Source of the DNA: Tenacibaculum sp. 190524A02b
GTDB taxonomy: Bacteria; Bacteroidota; Bacteroidia; Flavobacteriales; Flavobacteriaceae
Length of the DNA stretch: 64,000 nt
Direction: 5' to 3'
NCBI RefSeq assembly: GCF_964036645.1
Contig: NZ_OZ038525.1
Coordinates: forward strand, 2,980,001 to 3,044,000
Shown piece after piece: positions 17,910 through 26,511 of this stretch; the stretch's first letter is position 1, and each line of letters starts with the position of its first letter. Below the pieces are notes generated by a model. The model was not told where the DNA came from. It did not search any database and worked only from the letters and a program-made list of their open reading frames with translations. The position numbers and the translations under genes were made by a program.

Positions 17910-19610
17910 ATGGCAAATACTTCAGATGTTGCTGCAAAGCATTTAACTGATATTGAAATAGCGCAAGCTAAAGAACTAAAGCATATTAAACACATTGCTA
18001 ATAAGCTTAACGTTGAAGAAGATGATTTAGAAATGTACGGAAAGTACAAAGCTAAACTTCCTTTAAATTTGATTGATGATAGTAAAGTAGCTCAAAATAA
18101 TTTAGTTTTGGTTACTGCTTTAACACCTACTCCTGCTGGAGAAGGAAAAACTACCGTATCTATTGGGTTAACTGAAGGGTTAAACAAAGTAGGAAAACAA
18201 GCTACCGTAGTTTTACGTGAACCTTCTTTAGGCCCTGTTTTTGGAATTAAAGGTGGTGCTGCTGGTGGTGGTTACTCTCAGGTAGTACCTATGGAGGATA
18301 TTAACTTACACTTTACAGGTGATTTTAACGCAGTTGAAAAAGCTAACAACTTATTATCTGCTTTAATAGACAACAACTTACAAAGTAAAACTAACAATTT
18401 AAATATTGACCCTAGAACCATTTTATGGAAGCGTGTGATTGACATGAACGATCGTGCTTTGCGTCAAATCACCATTGGTTTAGGAGGTACTGCTAATGGA
18501 ATACCTAGAGAAGATGGTTTTAATATTACGCCAGCCTCTGAAGTAATGGCTATTTTATGTATGGCGACTAGTTTTGACGATTTAAAAGAGCGTTTAGGAA
18601 ATATTTTTATTGGTTTTACTTTTGATAAAAAACCTGTTTTTGCTAGAGATTTAAAAGCTGAGGATGCGATGGCTATCTTACTAAAAGATGCTATTAAACC
18701 TAATTTAGTACAGACCTTAGAAGAAAATCCTGCAATTATTCACGGTGGACCTTTTGCTAATATTGCACAAGGTACCAACACGATTATTGCTACTAAAATG
18801 GGATTATCTTTATCTGACTATGTAGTTACCGAAGCTGGTTTTGGAGCTGACTTAGGTGCTGAAAAGTTTTTAAATATTAAATCGGCATATGCTGGTTTAA
18901 ATCCTAAATGTGTGGTTTTAGTTGCTACCGTTCGTGCTTTACGTCACCATGGAGGTTCACCAAAAGAAGAGTACAACACTCCTAGTTTAGCACGTGTTCA
19001 AGAAGGCTTTAAAAACTTAGAGAAGCATATTGAAAATATTCGTAAATATAATATTGAACCAGTAGTGGCTATCAACTCATTTATTTCTGACTCTAAAGAA
19101 GAGGTAAACTTTGTTATTGAGGCTTGTGCTGCTTTAGGTGTTCAAGCTGTTGTTTCTGAAGGTTGGGCTAAAGGCGGTGAAGGAACTAAAAACCTTGCGA
19201 ATGCGGTAGTCGATGTTGTTGAAAATAAAGCAACACAATACAAACCTTTATATGACTGGAAAAGTCCTGTAACCGAAAAGATAGAAACCATAGCTAAAGA
19301 AATTTATGGCGCTGATAAAGTAGAGTATAGTAAAAAAGCGCAATTAAACTTACGAAGAATTGATCGTTTAGGTTTTAATGATTTTGCAGTTTGTATGGCG
19401 AAGACTCAAAAATCTTTTTCAGACAACGACAAGTTAATCGGTCGTCCAGAAGGATTTACAGTAACTGTAAGAGAAATAGAAATTGCAGCAGGAGCACAAT
19501 TCATCATTCCTATTTTAGGAAAAATGATGCGTATGCCTGGTTTACCTGCTATTCCTGCTTCTGAAGGAATGTCTATTGATAATGAAGGCGTAATTTCTGG
19601 ATTGTCTTAA
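17910..19610 (+). CDS. fhs: Formate-tetrahydrofolate ligase
   Basis: Fhs makes 10-formyl-THF from formate, THF and ATP, feeding one-carbon metabolism in the cytoplasm. The P-loop TPTPAGEGKTT lies at residues 72-82. Further family segments are REPSLGPVFGIKGGAAGGGYSQV, DLHFTGD-like NLHFTGDFNA and VTEAGFGADLGAEKF. The 566-residue length is normal. It is divergent from secDF; a TATATTTA at 17852-17859 is a candidate -7 box. A strong terminator follows. Confidence 0.97.
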   Translation: MANTSDVAAKHLTDIEIAQAKELKHIKHIANKLNVEEDDLEMYGKYKAKLPLNLIDDSKVAQNNLVLVTALTPTPAGEGKTTVSIGLTEGLNKVGKQATVVLREPSLGPVFGIKGGAAGGGYSQVVPMEDINLHFTGDFNAVEKANNLLSALIDNNLQSKTNNLNIDPRTILWKRVIDMNDRALRQITIGLGGTANGIPREDGFNITPASEVMAILCMATSFDDLKERLGNIFIGFTFDKKPVFARDLKAEDAMAILLKDAIKPNLVQTLEENPAIIHGGPFANIAQGTNTIIATKMGLSLSDYVVTEAGFGADLGAEKFLNIKSAYAGLNPKCVVLVATVRALRHHGGSPKEEYNTPSLARVQEGFKNLEKHIENIRKYNIEPVVAINSFISDSKEEVNFVIEACAALGVQAVVSEGWAKGGEGTKNLANAVVDVVENKATQYKPLYDWKSPVTEKIETIAKEIYGADKVEYSKKAQLNLRRIDRLGFNDFAVCMAKTQKSFSDNDKLIGRPEGFTVTVREIEIAAGAQFIIPILGKMMRMPGLPAIPASEGMSIDNEGVISGLS

Positions 19611-19637
19611 TTCTTAAACAACATACATCATATATTA

Positions 19638-19666
19638 AAAATAGCACCTCTATCGGGTGCTATTTT
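19638..19666 (+). terminator. Terminator of fhs
   Basis: AAAATAGCACC (19638-19648) and GGTGCTATTTT (19656-19666) are perfect complements with a 7-nt loop. The stem is flanked by A and T runs, so it may act in both directions. Confidence 0.88.
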
Positions 19667-19715
19667 AGTTTTTAGGCTTACCATGTTCTGTTGTTTTTAA
19701 ACCAATAAAACAACA

Positions 19716-20288
19716 TCATCCCTTTGTATATTTTTGATTAAATGTTTCTTTAATCCATTCAGAAATATCACTCTCCTCTGTTTTCTTTTTTTGAGTTTTG
19801 TATTCCTTTCTAACCTCTTTTAGCTTTTCTGATAAATCTATATACGCTATCAGGTTTCCTTTTTCAAAAGTCAATTCATAAACCGTTTCATATTTCCAAG
19901 CAGGATGAAATCCCATATGGACATACAACTCACTAATAAATCCTTTTCCAATTAAAATAGCTCCAGTATAATTGATTTTCAAGTCAATATTTTCATAACT
20001 CTTATTAAAAAAGTTAAACTTTCCTTTGTTACGCTTAGGTACTATACCATTGATAATTGGCTGAAAAAAATTAACAGCCACCTCAGCATTATTTACATTA
20101 AAATTCTTAATAAGCAGTTCATCATTCTCAATACTAAATTCTCTAACAAAACCTCTCCAACACGCAGAACTAACAGATTTAATTGAAATATTATAGTTCT
20201 CAGGATGAAAATCTATTTCCTCTGTAAAACCTGTTAATGAATAAGATTCTTCTTTAAAAACAAAACTATCAGATATTTGAGCTGTCAT
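19716..20288 (-). CDS. Protein of unknown function
   Basis: The 190-residue protein has no signal peptide or membrane segment. It is beta-rich to about residue 150, with LTGFTEEIDFHPENYNISIKS and NYTGAILIGKGFISELYVHMGFHP, then a charged lysine-rich helix (about 155-190). I do not recognise a family; it could be a cytoplasmic immunity- or cargo-like protein, but nothing supports that. It shares strand with the Coq4-like gene 54 bp upstream and may be co-transcribed with it. Confidence 0.6.
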   Translation of the reverse strand: MTAQISDSFVFKEESYSLTGFTEEIDFHPENYNISIKSVSSACWRGFVREFSIENDELLIKNFNVNNAEVAVNFFQPIINGIVPKRNKGKFNFFNKSYENIDLKINYTGAILIGKGFISELYVHMGFHPAWKYETVYELTFEKGNLIAYIDLSEKLKEVRKEYKTQKKKTEESDISEWIKETFNQKYTKG

Positions 20289-20342
20289 TACACTTATTAA
20301 TTTTCAGTACAATTATAAAACATAAATATAAAAGTTAAACCG

Positions 20343-20882
20343 TTAGAATACCAATAACCAACCTACAGTAGCCAACAACAAAACTGGTGCTAACAAAATA
20401 AGAGAGCTAACCAGTACCCAAAAAGTATACTTTATATATACAAACCTTTGAGGTCTTGTTTTTGTTAACTTTTCCTTTAATTCTGGAGGTGTTAATTGCA
20501 ACAACGCTTCTTTTGAAATATTCAAATCAATAAGTCCATTTACTTTGGAGCCCTCAACATAGCCTTTAAAAACTTCTTTAGGATAAACAAACAATGAAAA
20601 GCCCATTGCCCATAAACTCATAATACCTATTGGAAACTGTTTCCACATTCCTGTAGCAATTTCCCATCCTGCGATAAAAGCTTCTCCTTTCCAAGTTACA
20701 TCACAATCATACAATACATGTTGTACATCATGAATATGAATAATCTTTTTTCTAAAAGAAGGATTGGGTAATTTGAGACTAAAAAGTTTAAAGTGCAAGT
20801 AAAACCAATCATCTTCTCCTCCTCCATTAGTAGATAAATTATTTTTTGTGTAAAAGTCTTGAAGTTTTTGTGCTATAGTCAT
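20343..20882 (-). CDS. Coq4-like protein
   Basis: The 179-residue protein carries HDVQH followed after 11 residues by Glu: His51, Asp52, His55 and Glu67. This is exactly the HDxxH-x11-E zinc-binding pattern of the Coq4 family, which in ubiquinone-making organisms organises ubiquinone synthesis. The last 35 residues are a strong hydrophobic segment (about 147-179) that likely anchors it in the inner membrane. Flavobacteria make menaquinone, so the role is open. No quinone genes are nearby. The motif is seen; family membership is inferred from it. Confidence 0.68.
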   Translation of the reverse strand: MTIAQKLQDFYTKNNLSTNGGGEDDWFYLHFKLFSLKLPNPSFRKKIIHIHDVQHVLYDCDVTWKGEAFIAGWEIATGMWKQFPIGIMSLWAMGFSLFVYPKEVFKGYVEGSKVNGLIDLNISKEALLQLTPPELKEKLTKTRPQRFVYIKYTFWVLVSSLILLAPVLLLATVGWLLVF

Positions 20883-20996
20883 GTAGTAAATAAATTATTA
20901 TTTTACAAACCACTAACTTGTTAATGCTTGTAAACTTTGTTATTACTACAAAGGTATTCCCTTAGAATTCTAAAATACTTGACAATTATCAAGAAA

Positions 20997-21548
20997 CTAC
21001 TTTGCTCGTATTCTACTTAGTGTTTCTGCGGTCATTCCTAAAAAAGAAGCGATGTGTTTAGACGAAACTCTTTGAAATAAATAAGGCTTTTTTTGAAGCA
21101 AAATAGTATAACGTTCTTGAGCTGTATGCAATTGTAAATCATCTATACGCTCTACTAATTCAATATAAATTTGCTGTAAAAACAAACGTCCAAAACGTTC
21201 ATATTTTGGGTGTTTTTCAAATATATTTTCTAATTCATCAATATGAACTGCAAAAGCCTCCATATCTTCCAAAGCCTCAATATGGTATTTGCTTTTTTTT
21301 CGTTGAATTAAACTATCAATAGCAGTAATACTTTCCTGTTCGGCTGCAAAATGAACCGTTATATCTTTGTCTTCTTTATAATAAAAAACACGTCCAATTC
21401 CAGAAGTAATAATGTAAAAGTGATTGCATATTTGTCCAGCTTCATGAATTATATGATGCTTAGGAAATTTTTTAAACACCATTACCTCTTGCAAGGCTTC
21501 CGCAAATTCTGGGTTTTCAAGTATTAAAGAGGGATTTTCTGAAAGCAT
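20997..21548 (-). CDS. Crp/Fnr family transcriptional regulator
   Basis: The start is set at the ATG at 21548, giving 183 residues beginning MLSENPSLI. A longer frame opens with GTG 72 bp upstream, but those residues do not belong to the family. A cyclic-nucleotide-binding-like barrel fills about 10-115 (FPKHHIIHEAGQICNHFYIITSGIGRVFY). The C-terminal HTH contains SSKHIASFLGMTAETLSRIR. The domain lacks the cAMP phosphate-binding RxS pattern at the expected place, as is common in Bacteroidetes members. The ligand and targets are unknown. It is transcribed alone. Confidence 0.88.
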   Translation of the reverse strand: MLSENPSLILENPEFAEALQEVMVFKKFPKHHIIHEAGQICNHFYIITSGIGRVFYYKEDKDITVHFAAEQESITAIDSLIQRKKSKYHIEALEDMEAFAVHIDELENIFEKHPKYERFGRLFLQQIYIELVERIDDLQLHTAQERYTILLQKKPYLFQRVSSKHIASFLGMTAETLSRIRAK

Positions 21549-21712
21549 ATATAATTTGATTTCAATTAATAAAATTACACAATAATGTCTCGATAGTTCT
21601 ACTGAGTACAACCGAAGCACAATTTTTCTTCCTTGTCATCATAAAAATCACTCGACATGACACCTCAACACGCAACAAGCTGTATTTTGAATTCATAACA
21701 ATAAAACAAAAA

Positions 21713-23221
21713 CTATAATTTTAACAATTCTTCCACAAATTCTCTTTTATTAGATAACCTAGGCACTTTATGCTGTCCTCCTAGTTTTCCTTTTTCTTTT
21801 AACCAATCATAAAATAGTCCTTCACGAGCTTGGTGTACTTTGGGCATAGTAAGCGTCATGTTATTGTAGCGTTTCGCTTCATAATCTGAATTGCAACTTT
21901 TTAGCGAATTATCTAGTAATTCCGTAAAAAACGAAATGCTTTCTGGTGCTTTTTCAAACTCAATAACCCACTCATGCGCTCCTTGTTTATTTCCATTCAT
22001 AAAAACTGGTCCTACCGTATAGTCTTTAACCGTAGCTTGTGTTTTTTCACAGGCAGCTTTTAACGCTTCCTCTGTATTTTCAATAATCAGCTCTTCTCCA
22101 AATACATTGATATGATGCTTAGTTCTTCCAGTTATTTTCAGCCTATACGGTCTTATTGATGTAAATTTTACCGTATCTCCTATTAAATACCTCCATAACC
22201 CTCCATTGGTAGTAATAACTACTGCATAATTGACTCCTAATTTTACCTCAGAAAGCGGAATGGCTTTTGAACTTTCTCCACAATATTCACTCATAGGAAT
22301 AAACTCATAGAAAATACCATAATCTAACATTAGCAAAAGTTCTTCGGAATTGTTTTTATCTTGAATTGCAAAAAAACCTTCAGAAGCATTATAGGTTTCG
22401 TAATATTTAAAATCTTTTTTAGGAATTAGTTTTTTATATTGCTCTCGGTATGGGTTGAAATTTACACCTCCATGAAAATACACTTCTAGATTAGGCCATA
22501 CTTCTAAAATATTGTCTTTTCCTGTTTTCTCTAATACTCTGTTTAGTAAAACCAACATCCAAGACGGCACTCCTACTAAACTTGTAATATTTTCATGAAT
22601 CGTTTCATCAATAATGGCTTCCATCTTTGTTTCCCATTCACTCATTAAAGCCACTTCTTGTTTGGGCGCCGAACTAAAATCTGCCCAAAAAGGCATATTT
22701 TCTATGATAATGGCTGATAAATCTCCGAAATAGGAATTATTATCTTCATAAACAGCTGAACTTCCTCCTAAACGCAAGCTTTTTCCTGTAAATAGCTGTG
22801 CGTTTTCATTGTTATTAATATACAAACACAACATATCTTTTCCTGCTTTCATATGGCAACCTTCTATTGCTTCATCACTTACAGGTATAAATTTACTTTT
22901 TGCATTGGTAGTTCCGCTTGATTTAGCAAACCAACGAATTTGTGAAGGCCAAAATATATTTTGCTCTCCTTTTCTACAGCGCTCTATCAAAGGTTCAATA
23001 CTTTCGTACTTTTGAATAGGTACTTTTGTAGCAAATTCCTCATACGAACCAATAGACGGAAATCCATATTGTTTACCTACTTCCGTACTTCTAGCAGTAT
23101 TTAATAACTTATGTAGAACTTCATTTTGTACATCAATAGGGTATTTTAAAAAAAGTTCTACTTGATGTTTTCGTTTTTTTAAAAACCAAGAAATGATTGA
23201 ATTTATAAACGTAAACGCCAT
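21713..23221 (-). CDS. GH3-family acyl-adenylate/amido synthetase-like protein
   Basis: The 502-residue protein matches the GH3 auxin-responsive family of the ANL adenylating superfamily. The P-loop-like motif is SSGTTNAKSKFIP (101-113). Further segments are YFHGGVNFNPYREQY, YNASEGFFAIQDKN and LLMLDYGIFYEFIP near 245-310, and LWRYLIGDTVKF with RLKITGRTKHHINVFGEEL near 345-375. Plant members conjugate amino acids to acyl hormones; bacterial ones are widespread but uncharacterised as far as I know. It is divergent from the DUF2797 gene and has no pathway partner nearby. Confidence 0.9.
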   Translation of the reverse strand: MAFTFINSIISWFLKKRKHQVELFLKYPIDVQNEVLHKLLNTARSTEVGKQYGFPSIGSYEEFATKVPIQKYESIEPLIERCRKGEQNIFWPSQIRWFAKSSGTTNAKSKFIPVSDEAIEGCHMKAGKDMLCLYINNNENAQLFTGKSLRLGGSSAVYEDNNSYFGDLSAIIIENMPFWADFSSAPKQEVALMSEWETKMEAIIDETIHENITSLVGVPSWMLVLLNRVLEKTGKDNILEVWPNLEVYFHGGVNFNPYREQYKKLIPKKDFKYYETYNASEGFFAIQDKNNSEELLLMLDYGIFYEFIPMSEYCGESSKAIPLSEVKLGVNYAVVITTNGGLWRYLIGDTVKFTSIRPYRLKITGRTKHHINVFGEELIIENTEEALKAACEKTQATVKDYTVGPVFMNGNKQGAHEWVIEFEKAPESISFFTELLDNSLKSCNSDYEAKRYNNMTLTMPKVHQAREGLFYDWLKEKGKLGGQHKVPRLSNKREFVEELLKL

Positions 23222-23311
23222 ATATTTTTTAAGTTTGTGTTTTGTAGTTGTTATTATGTAATTATACCGATAACCGCAAAAAATTTAGCTAAAAGTAATA
23301 AAATTTAAGAA

Positions 23312-24109
23312 ATGCAATATCAAGGAGTATTAAAAAAAATGGCTACGGAGCATTTAGATACCGTACAGTATTATTTAGATATGAAATCTGATTTTTTAAA
23401 CATGAATCAGCTACTTCATAAAACTCTTGAATTGCGTTTTGTTACTTATGAATGTTTAAGTTGTACGTTGGAAAAACCTATTTATCGTCAAGGTTTTTGT
23501 AAAAAGTGTTTTTTTGAAACCGCTCATGCTGGTGATTGGATTATGCGTCCTGAGTTAAGTAAGGCACATTTGGGGATTGAAGACAGAGATTTAGAGTATG
23601 AAAAAAAGGCACAATTACAACCACATATTGTGTATTTAGCCAACTCAAGTAATGTTAAAGTTGGTGTTACTAGAAAGAGTCAGGTTCCTACCCGATGGAT
23701 AGACCAAGGTGCACATGAGGCTATTGAAATTGTAGAAGTGCCTAATAGGTATTTAGCAGGAATTACGGAAGTTGCTTTAAAGGAACACGTTGCCGACAAA
23801 ACCAACTGGCGTAAGATGCTAAAAAATGATATTGAAGATGAAAGTTTAAACGATTGGCAAGAAAAATTACGTCCTTTTATTCCTGAAGAAGTACAATCTT
23901 ACTTTATTGAAAACAACAAAGAGACTGCTATTAATTTTCCTGTGGAACAGTATCCTGAAAAACCTAAAAGCTTAAACATAGTGAAGCAAGAGGCTTACGA
24001 AGGCAAGTTAGTAGGTATTAAAGGTCAGTATTTAATTTTTGAAGATCAAACGGTATTTAATATTCGTGCTAATGAAGGGTTGGTAGTTCAGATTACAGTG
24101 AAAGCATAG
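23312..24109 (+). CDS. DUF2797 protein with zinc ribbon
   Basis: The 265-residue protein has a four-cysteine zinc-binding pattern: Cys48, Cys51 (CLSC) and Cys63, Cys66 (CKKC). Then comes the DUF2797 core HIVYLANSSNVKVGVTRKSQVPTRWIDQGA (about 109-138), which resembles a GIY-YIG-like nuclease fold in layout, though activity is unproven. The start at 23312 is used; a second in-frame ATG lies at 23339. It is a single gene divergent from the GH3 gene. Confidence 0.85.
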   Translation: MQYQGVLKKMATEHLDTVQYYLDMKSDFLNMNQLLHKTLELRFVTYECLSCTLEKPIYRQGFCKKCFFETAHAGDWIMRPELSKAHLGIEDRDLEYEKKAQLQPHIVYLANSSNVKVGVTRKSQVPTRWIDQGAHEAIEIVEVPNRYLAGITEVALKEHVADKTNWRKMLKNDIEDESLNDWQEKLRPFIPEEVQSYFIENNKETAINFPVEQYPEKPKSLNIVKQEAYEGKLVGIKGQYLIFEDQTVFNIRANEGLVVQITVKA

Positions 24110-24119
24110 TATTGGCTTC

Positions 24120-24310
24120 TTTTAGCTTTTAGCCGTTGGCTTTTGGCTATAGGCTGGCGGAAGGTTTAAGGTATGAGGTGGAAGTGTAAAAGCTTTTAGC
24201 TATTAGTTCTTGGGCAGATGTCTGAGGGTTTGGGGTTGAGGTGTAAAAACTTTTTAGCAATTGGTCACTAGTTGTAAGTTTGATATTGAGTCTCTGGTTT
24301 GAGCTGATAA
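24120..24310. repeat. Degenerate low-complexity extragenic repeats
   Basis: This spacer has G-rich, repetitive text unlike its AT-rich surroundings. AGCTTTTAGCCGTTGGCTTTTGGC is built of short GCTTTTAGC/GGCTTTTGGC units. A unit of GAGGTG...GTGTAAAA...TTTTTAGC occurs twice, near 24176-24205 and 24238-24268. Both strands can be read through, but no reading frame looks like a protein. It resembles extragenic repeat debris. Confidence 0.5.
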
Positions 24311-24366
24311 TTTGAAACATGAAATTTAATATTCTTACCTTTCTTAGCATACTCAATTTTGGAAAA

Positions 24367-24822
24367 ATGAAAAAAAACATTATACTTTTATTAGCTTTAG
24401 TTCTGACAATCTCTTGTGAGAATAAAAAATTAGAGGAATTAAATATTAAAATATCTAAATTAGAAAAATTGAATAAAAAATTATTAGATTCCTTGAACAA
24501 AAAAACATATGAAAGACTTATTAATTCTAATCTATGGGGAATATCAGAAAACAATGAGCTAATAACAAATAAACCTAATAAGTTTAAATTTGTTTTTTCA
24601 TCAATTCAAAAGTTACCAGAATATAATATCTATGCAATAACGAAAAAAGGTGATAAAAAAATACGAACTTTAATTTATGAAAACTATACAGATGCTCAAT
24701 TTGAATATAGTTTTATCCCCGAAAGTAAATCCGACAATTCATTTGAAATTGAAACTTTATTTTCTTTAGACTCTATTACCATTGAAATTCCTGGAAAAAT
24801 AAGTATCCCTTTAAAAAATTAA
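24367..24822 (+). CDS. Small lipoprotein, unknown function
   Basis: The start is set at the ATG at 24367 (MKKNIILLLALVLTISC), which gives a proper lipobox with Cys17. A longer frame begins 48 bp upstream but would bury this signal. The 151-residue product continues with a Lys/Leu/Asn-rich coiled-coil segment (about 20-45) and then a beta-rich domain. I do not recognise it. It stands alone between an extragenic-repeat region and a convergent ABC permease gene. Codon and base use are more AT-rich than its neighbours. Confidence 0.65.
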   Translation: MKKNIILLLALVLTISCENKKLEELNIKISKLEKLNKKLLDSLNKKTYERLINSNLWGISENNELITNKPNKFKFVFSSIQKLPEYNIYAITKKGDKKIRTLIYENYTDAQFEYSFIPESKSDNSFEIETLFSLDSITIEIPGKISIPLKN

Positions 24823-24840
24823 AACTGCACACATAAATGT

Positions 24841-25917
24841 CTATGATTTCACATCCAACACGTCTCTTAAGGTATTTCCTAACAACATAAATGCCATTAC
24901 TAAACTCATAATTGCCATTCCTGGGATAATAGCTAAATACGGTTTTCCTAAAATAATATAGTTATAGTGATTCTTTATCATAGCTCCCCAAGATGGTGTT
25001 GGTGGTTGTGCTCCGATACCTAAAAAACTCAATCCGCTTTCTATTAAAATAGCTGCGGCAAAATTAGCAGCTGATATTACAATGATAGGTGCTAAAATAT
25101 TTGGTAAGATATGTTTAAAAATAATTCTCAAATCTGAAAATCCAAGTGCTTTAGCTGCCTCAATGTATTGTTGTTGTTTAGCTGTAATTACTTGTCCTCT
25201 TACTACACGCGCTACCTCAACCCACATGGTTAAACCTACCGCTATAAAAACTTGCCAAAATCCTTTTCCCAATGCTAGTGTAATAGCAATTACCAATAAT
25301 AATGTAGGAATTGACCATGTGATATTTATAATCCACATAATAAAATCATCTACTTTTCCTCCAAAATATCCTGCTATAGCTCCTATGGGAATTCCTACTA
25401 TAAGAGAAATAAATACTGCAATAAAACCTATAAAGAAAGAAATTCTTGTTCCTATTAATAATCTACTTAATAAATCACGTCCGTATTTATCCGTACCTAA
25501 TACAAATGTTTTTTCTTGAATGTATTTTTCTGGCGCGTTTTTAAATAATGATAAGGCATATTTTTTAGGTAAGCCATCTGCATACTTAATTACTTCTAAT
25601 TCTTTATCTAAAACCTTATAGGATTGTATGGGTAATTCAGTAGTCACATGTTGTTTTCCGCTTATAAAGGTAGTCCACCATGAGGTAGTTTCTTTTTTAA
25701 CATTCGGAATTAGCAGCATAGTAACAGTAAAACCTGGTGATTTTGAATGGATTTCTAAATGCATTTGGTTTGCCGAATTGCTATTGTCTGGTGCTAGCCA
25801 GTAACAAAATATTGCTACAAAACCACAGAGTATACTATATAAAAAGCTTGCAACACCTGTTTTATTACGTTTGAATTTACGTAATGCTACTTGCCAAAGC
25901 GAATTGGACTCTATCAT
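24841..25917 (-). CDS. ABC transporter permease, oligopeptide/dipeptide type (OppC/DppC)
   Basis: The 358-residue protein has an N-terminal helix (about 20-40) and a long periplasmic insertion (about 45-130) ending LGTDKYGRDLLSRLL, a hallmark of OppC-type subunits. Five more helices follow, plus the ATPase-contact loop EAAKALGFSDLRIIFKHILPN. It should import peptides or related solutes with an OppB-type permease, ATPases and a binding protein, none of which are in this window. The isolated location is typical of scattered Bacteroidetes systems, or a sign of rearrangement. Confidence 0.92.
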   Translation of the reverse strand: MIESNSLWQVALRKFKRNKTGVASFLYSILCGFVAIFCYWLAPDNSNSANQMHLEIHSKSPGFTVTMLLIPNVKKETTSWWTTFISGKQHVTTELPIQSYKVLDKELEVIKYADGLPKKYALSLFKNAPEKYIQEKTFVLGTDKYGRDLLSRLLIGTRISFFIGFIAVFISLIVGIPIGAIAGYFGGKVDDFIMWIINITWSIPTLLLVIAITLALGKGFWQVFIAVGLTMWVEVARVVRGQVITAKQQQYIEAAKALGFSDLRIIFKHILPNILAPIIVISAANFAAAILIESGLSFLGIGAQPPTPSWGAMIKNHYNYIILGKPYLAIIPGMAIMSLVMAFMLLGNTLRDVLDVKS

Positions 25918-26511
25918 AAATTATACTTTTTTATTGTTCATTACTTACTCAAAAGGCACTACAAAACTGCATTGAGAGCTACCAATAAAACTCATTTCTT
26001 TTTATACATTATACAACTAAACCTCAATGGCTAGTATTTTTTTATCAACTCTTTGTTCATTTTCTTTGCATGCCCAAAGAAAACGAACCAAAAGAAAAGG
26101 CACTTTTTCAATGTATTTTTTAGCTTTAGCTAAAAACCGAATTTAATCCCTAAAATCTTTCCAAGGCTTCAAGATTTTTTAACGGTATTAAATTCTATAC
26201 TGCGAAAAAGATTTGAAAAGCACTGCTTTTAATCGCTTATCACTATTCTTTAAAACTTTTCCAAAAACTTTAATTGCAATATCTTTTATGAATATCCATT
26301 TTGTACAAATGAATCGTTCTCGATAATTTTTATTGCTTTATCACTTCGTAAAAAGTACCGAAATATGCAAAAAACTTACCCATAGTCAATAAAAAAAGTG
26401 AACTTAACTAAACCCAAAACTATTGAATAGAAATTGTATCAACAACTTTTATGGTAATAAAAAAGAGTGCAAACATTTTTCTACACTCTTTATATTATTT
26501 ATAATATTTTG
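25918..26511. other. 594-bp non-coding stretch with extragenic-repeat-like text
   Basis: No convincing gene is visible on either strand. Near 26059-26081 the text TTTCTTTG...CAAAGAAA forms an 8-bp inverted repeat and is followed by ACGAACCAAAAGAAAAGG; similar phrases are, from memory, common between genes in flavobacteria. The right end holds the terminator of the 26512 gene. The rest is AT-rich sequence without recognised structure. Confidence 0.5.
26458..26491 (-). terminator. Terminator of the unknown 370-residue protein gene
   Basis: AAAGAGTG (26462-26469) and CACTCTTT (26484-26491) pair around a 14-nt loop. On the minus strand a T-run follows the stem. Confidence 0.8.

Noticed and set aside
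24147..24554. A 135-residue open frame on the - strand
   Set aside because: Its repeats (KSFYTSTP units) come from the extragenic repeats, and it overlaps the lipoprotein gene antisense.
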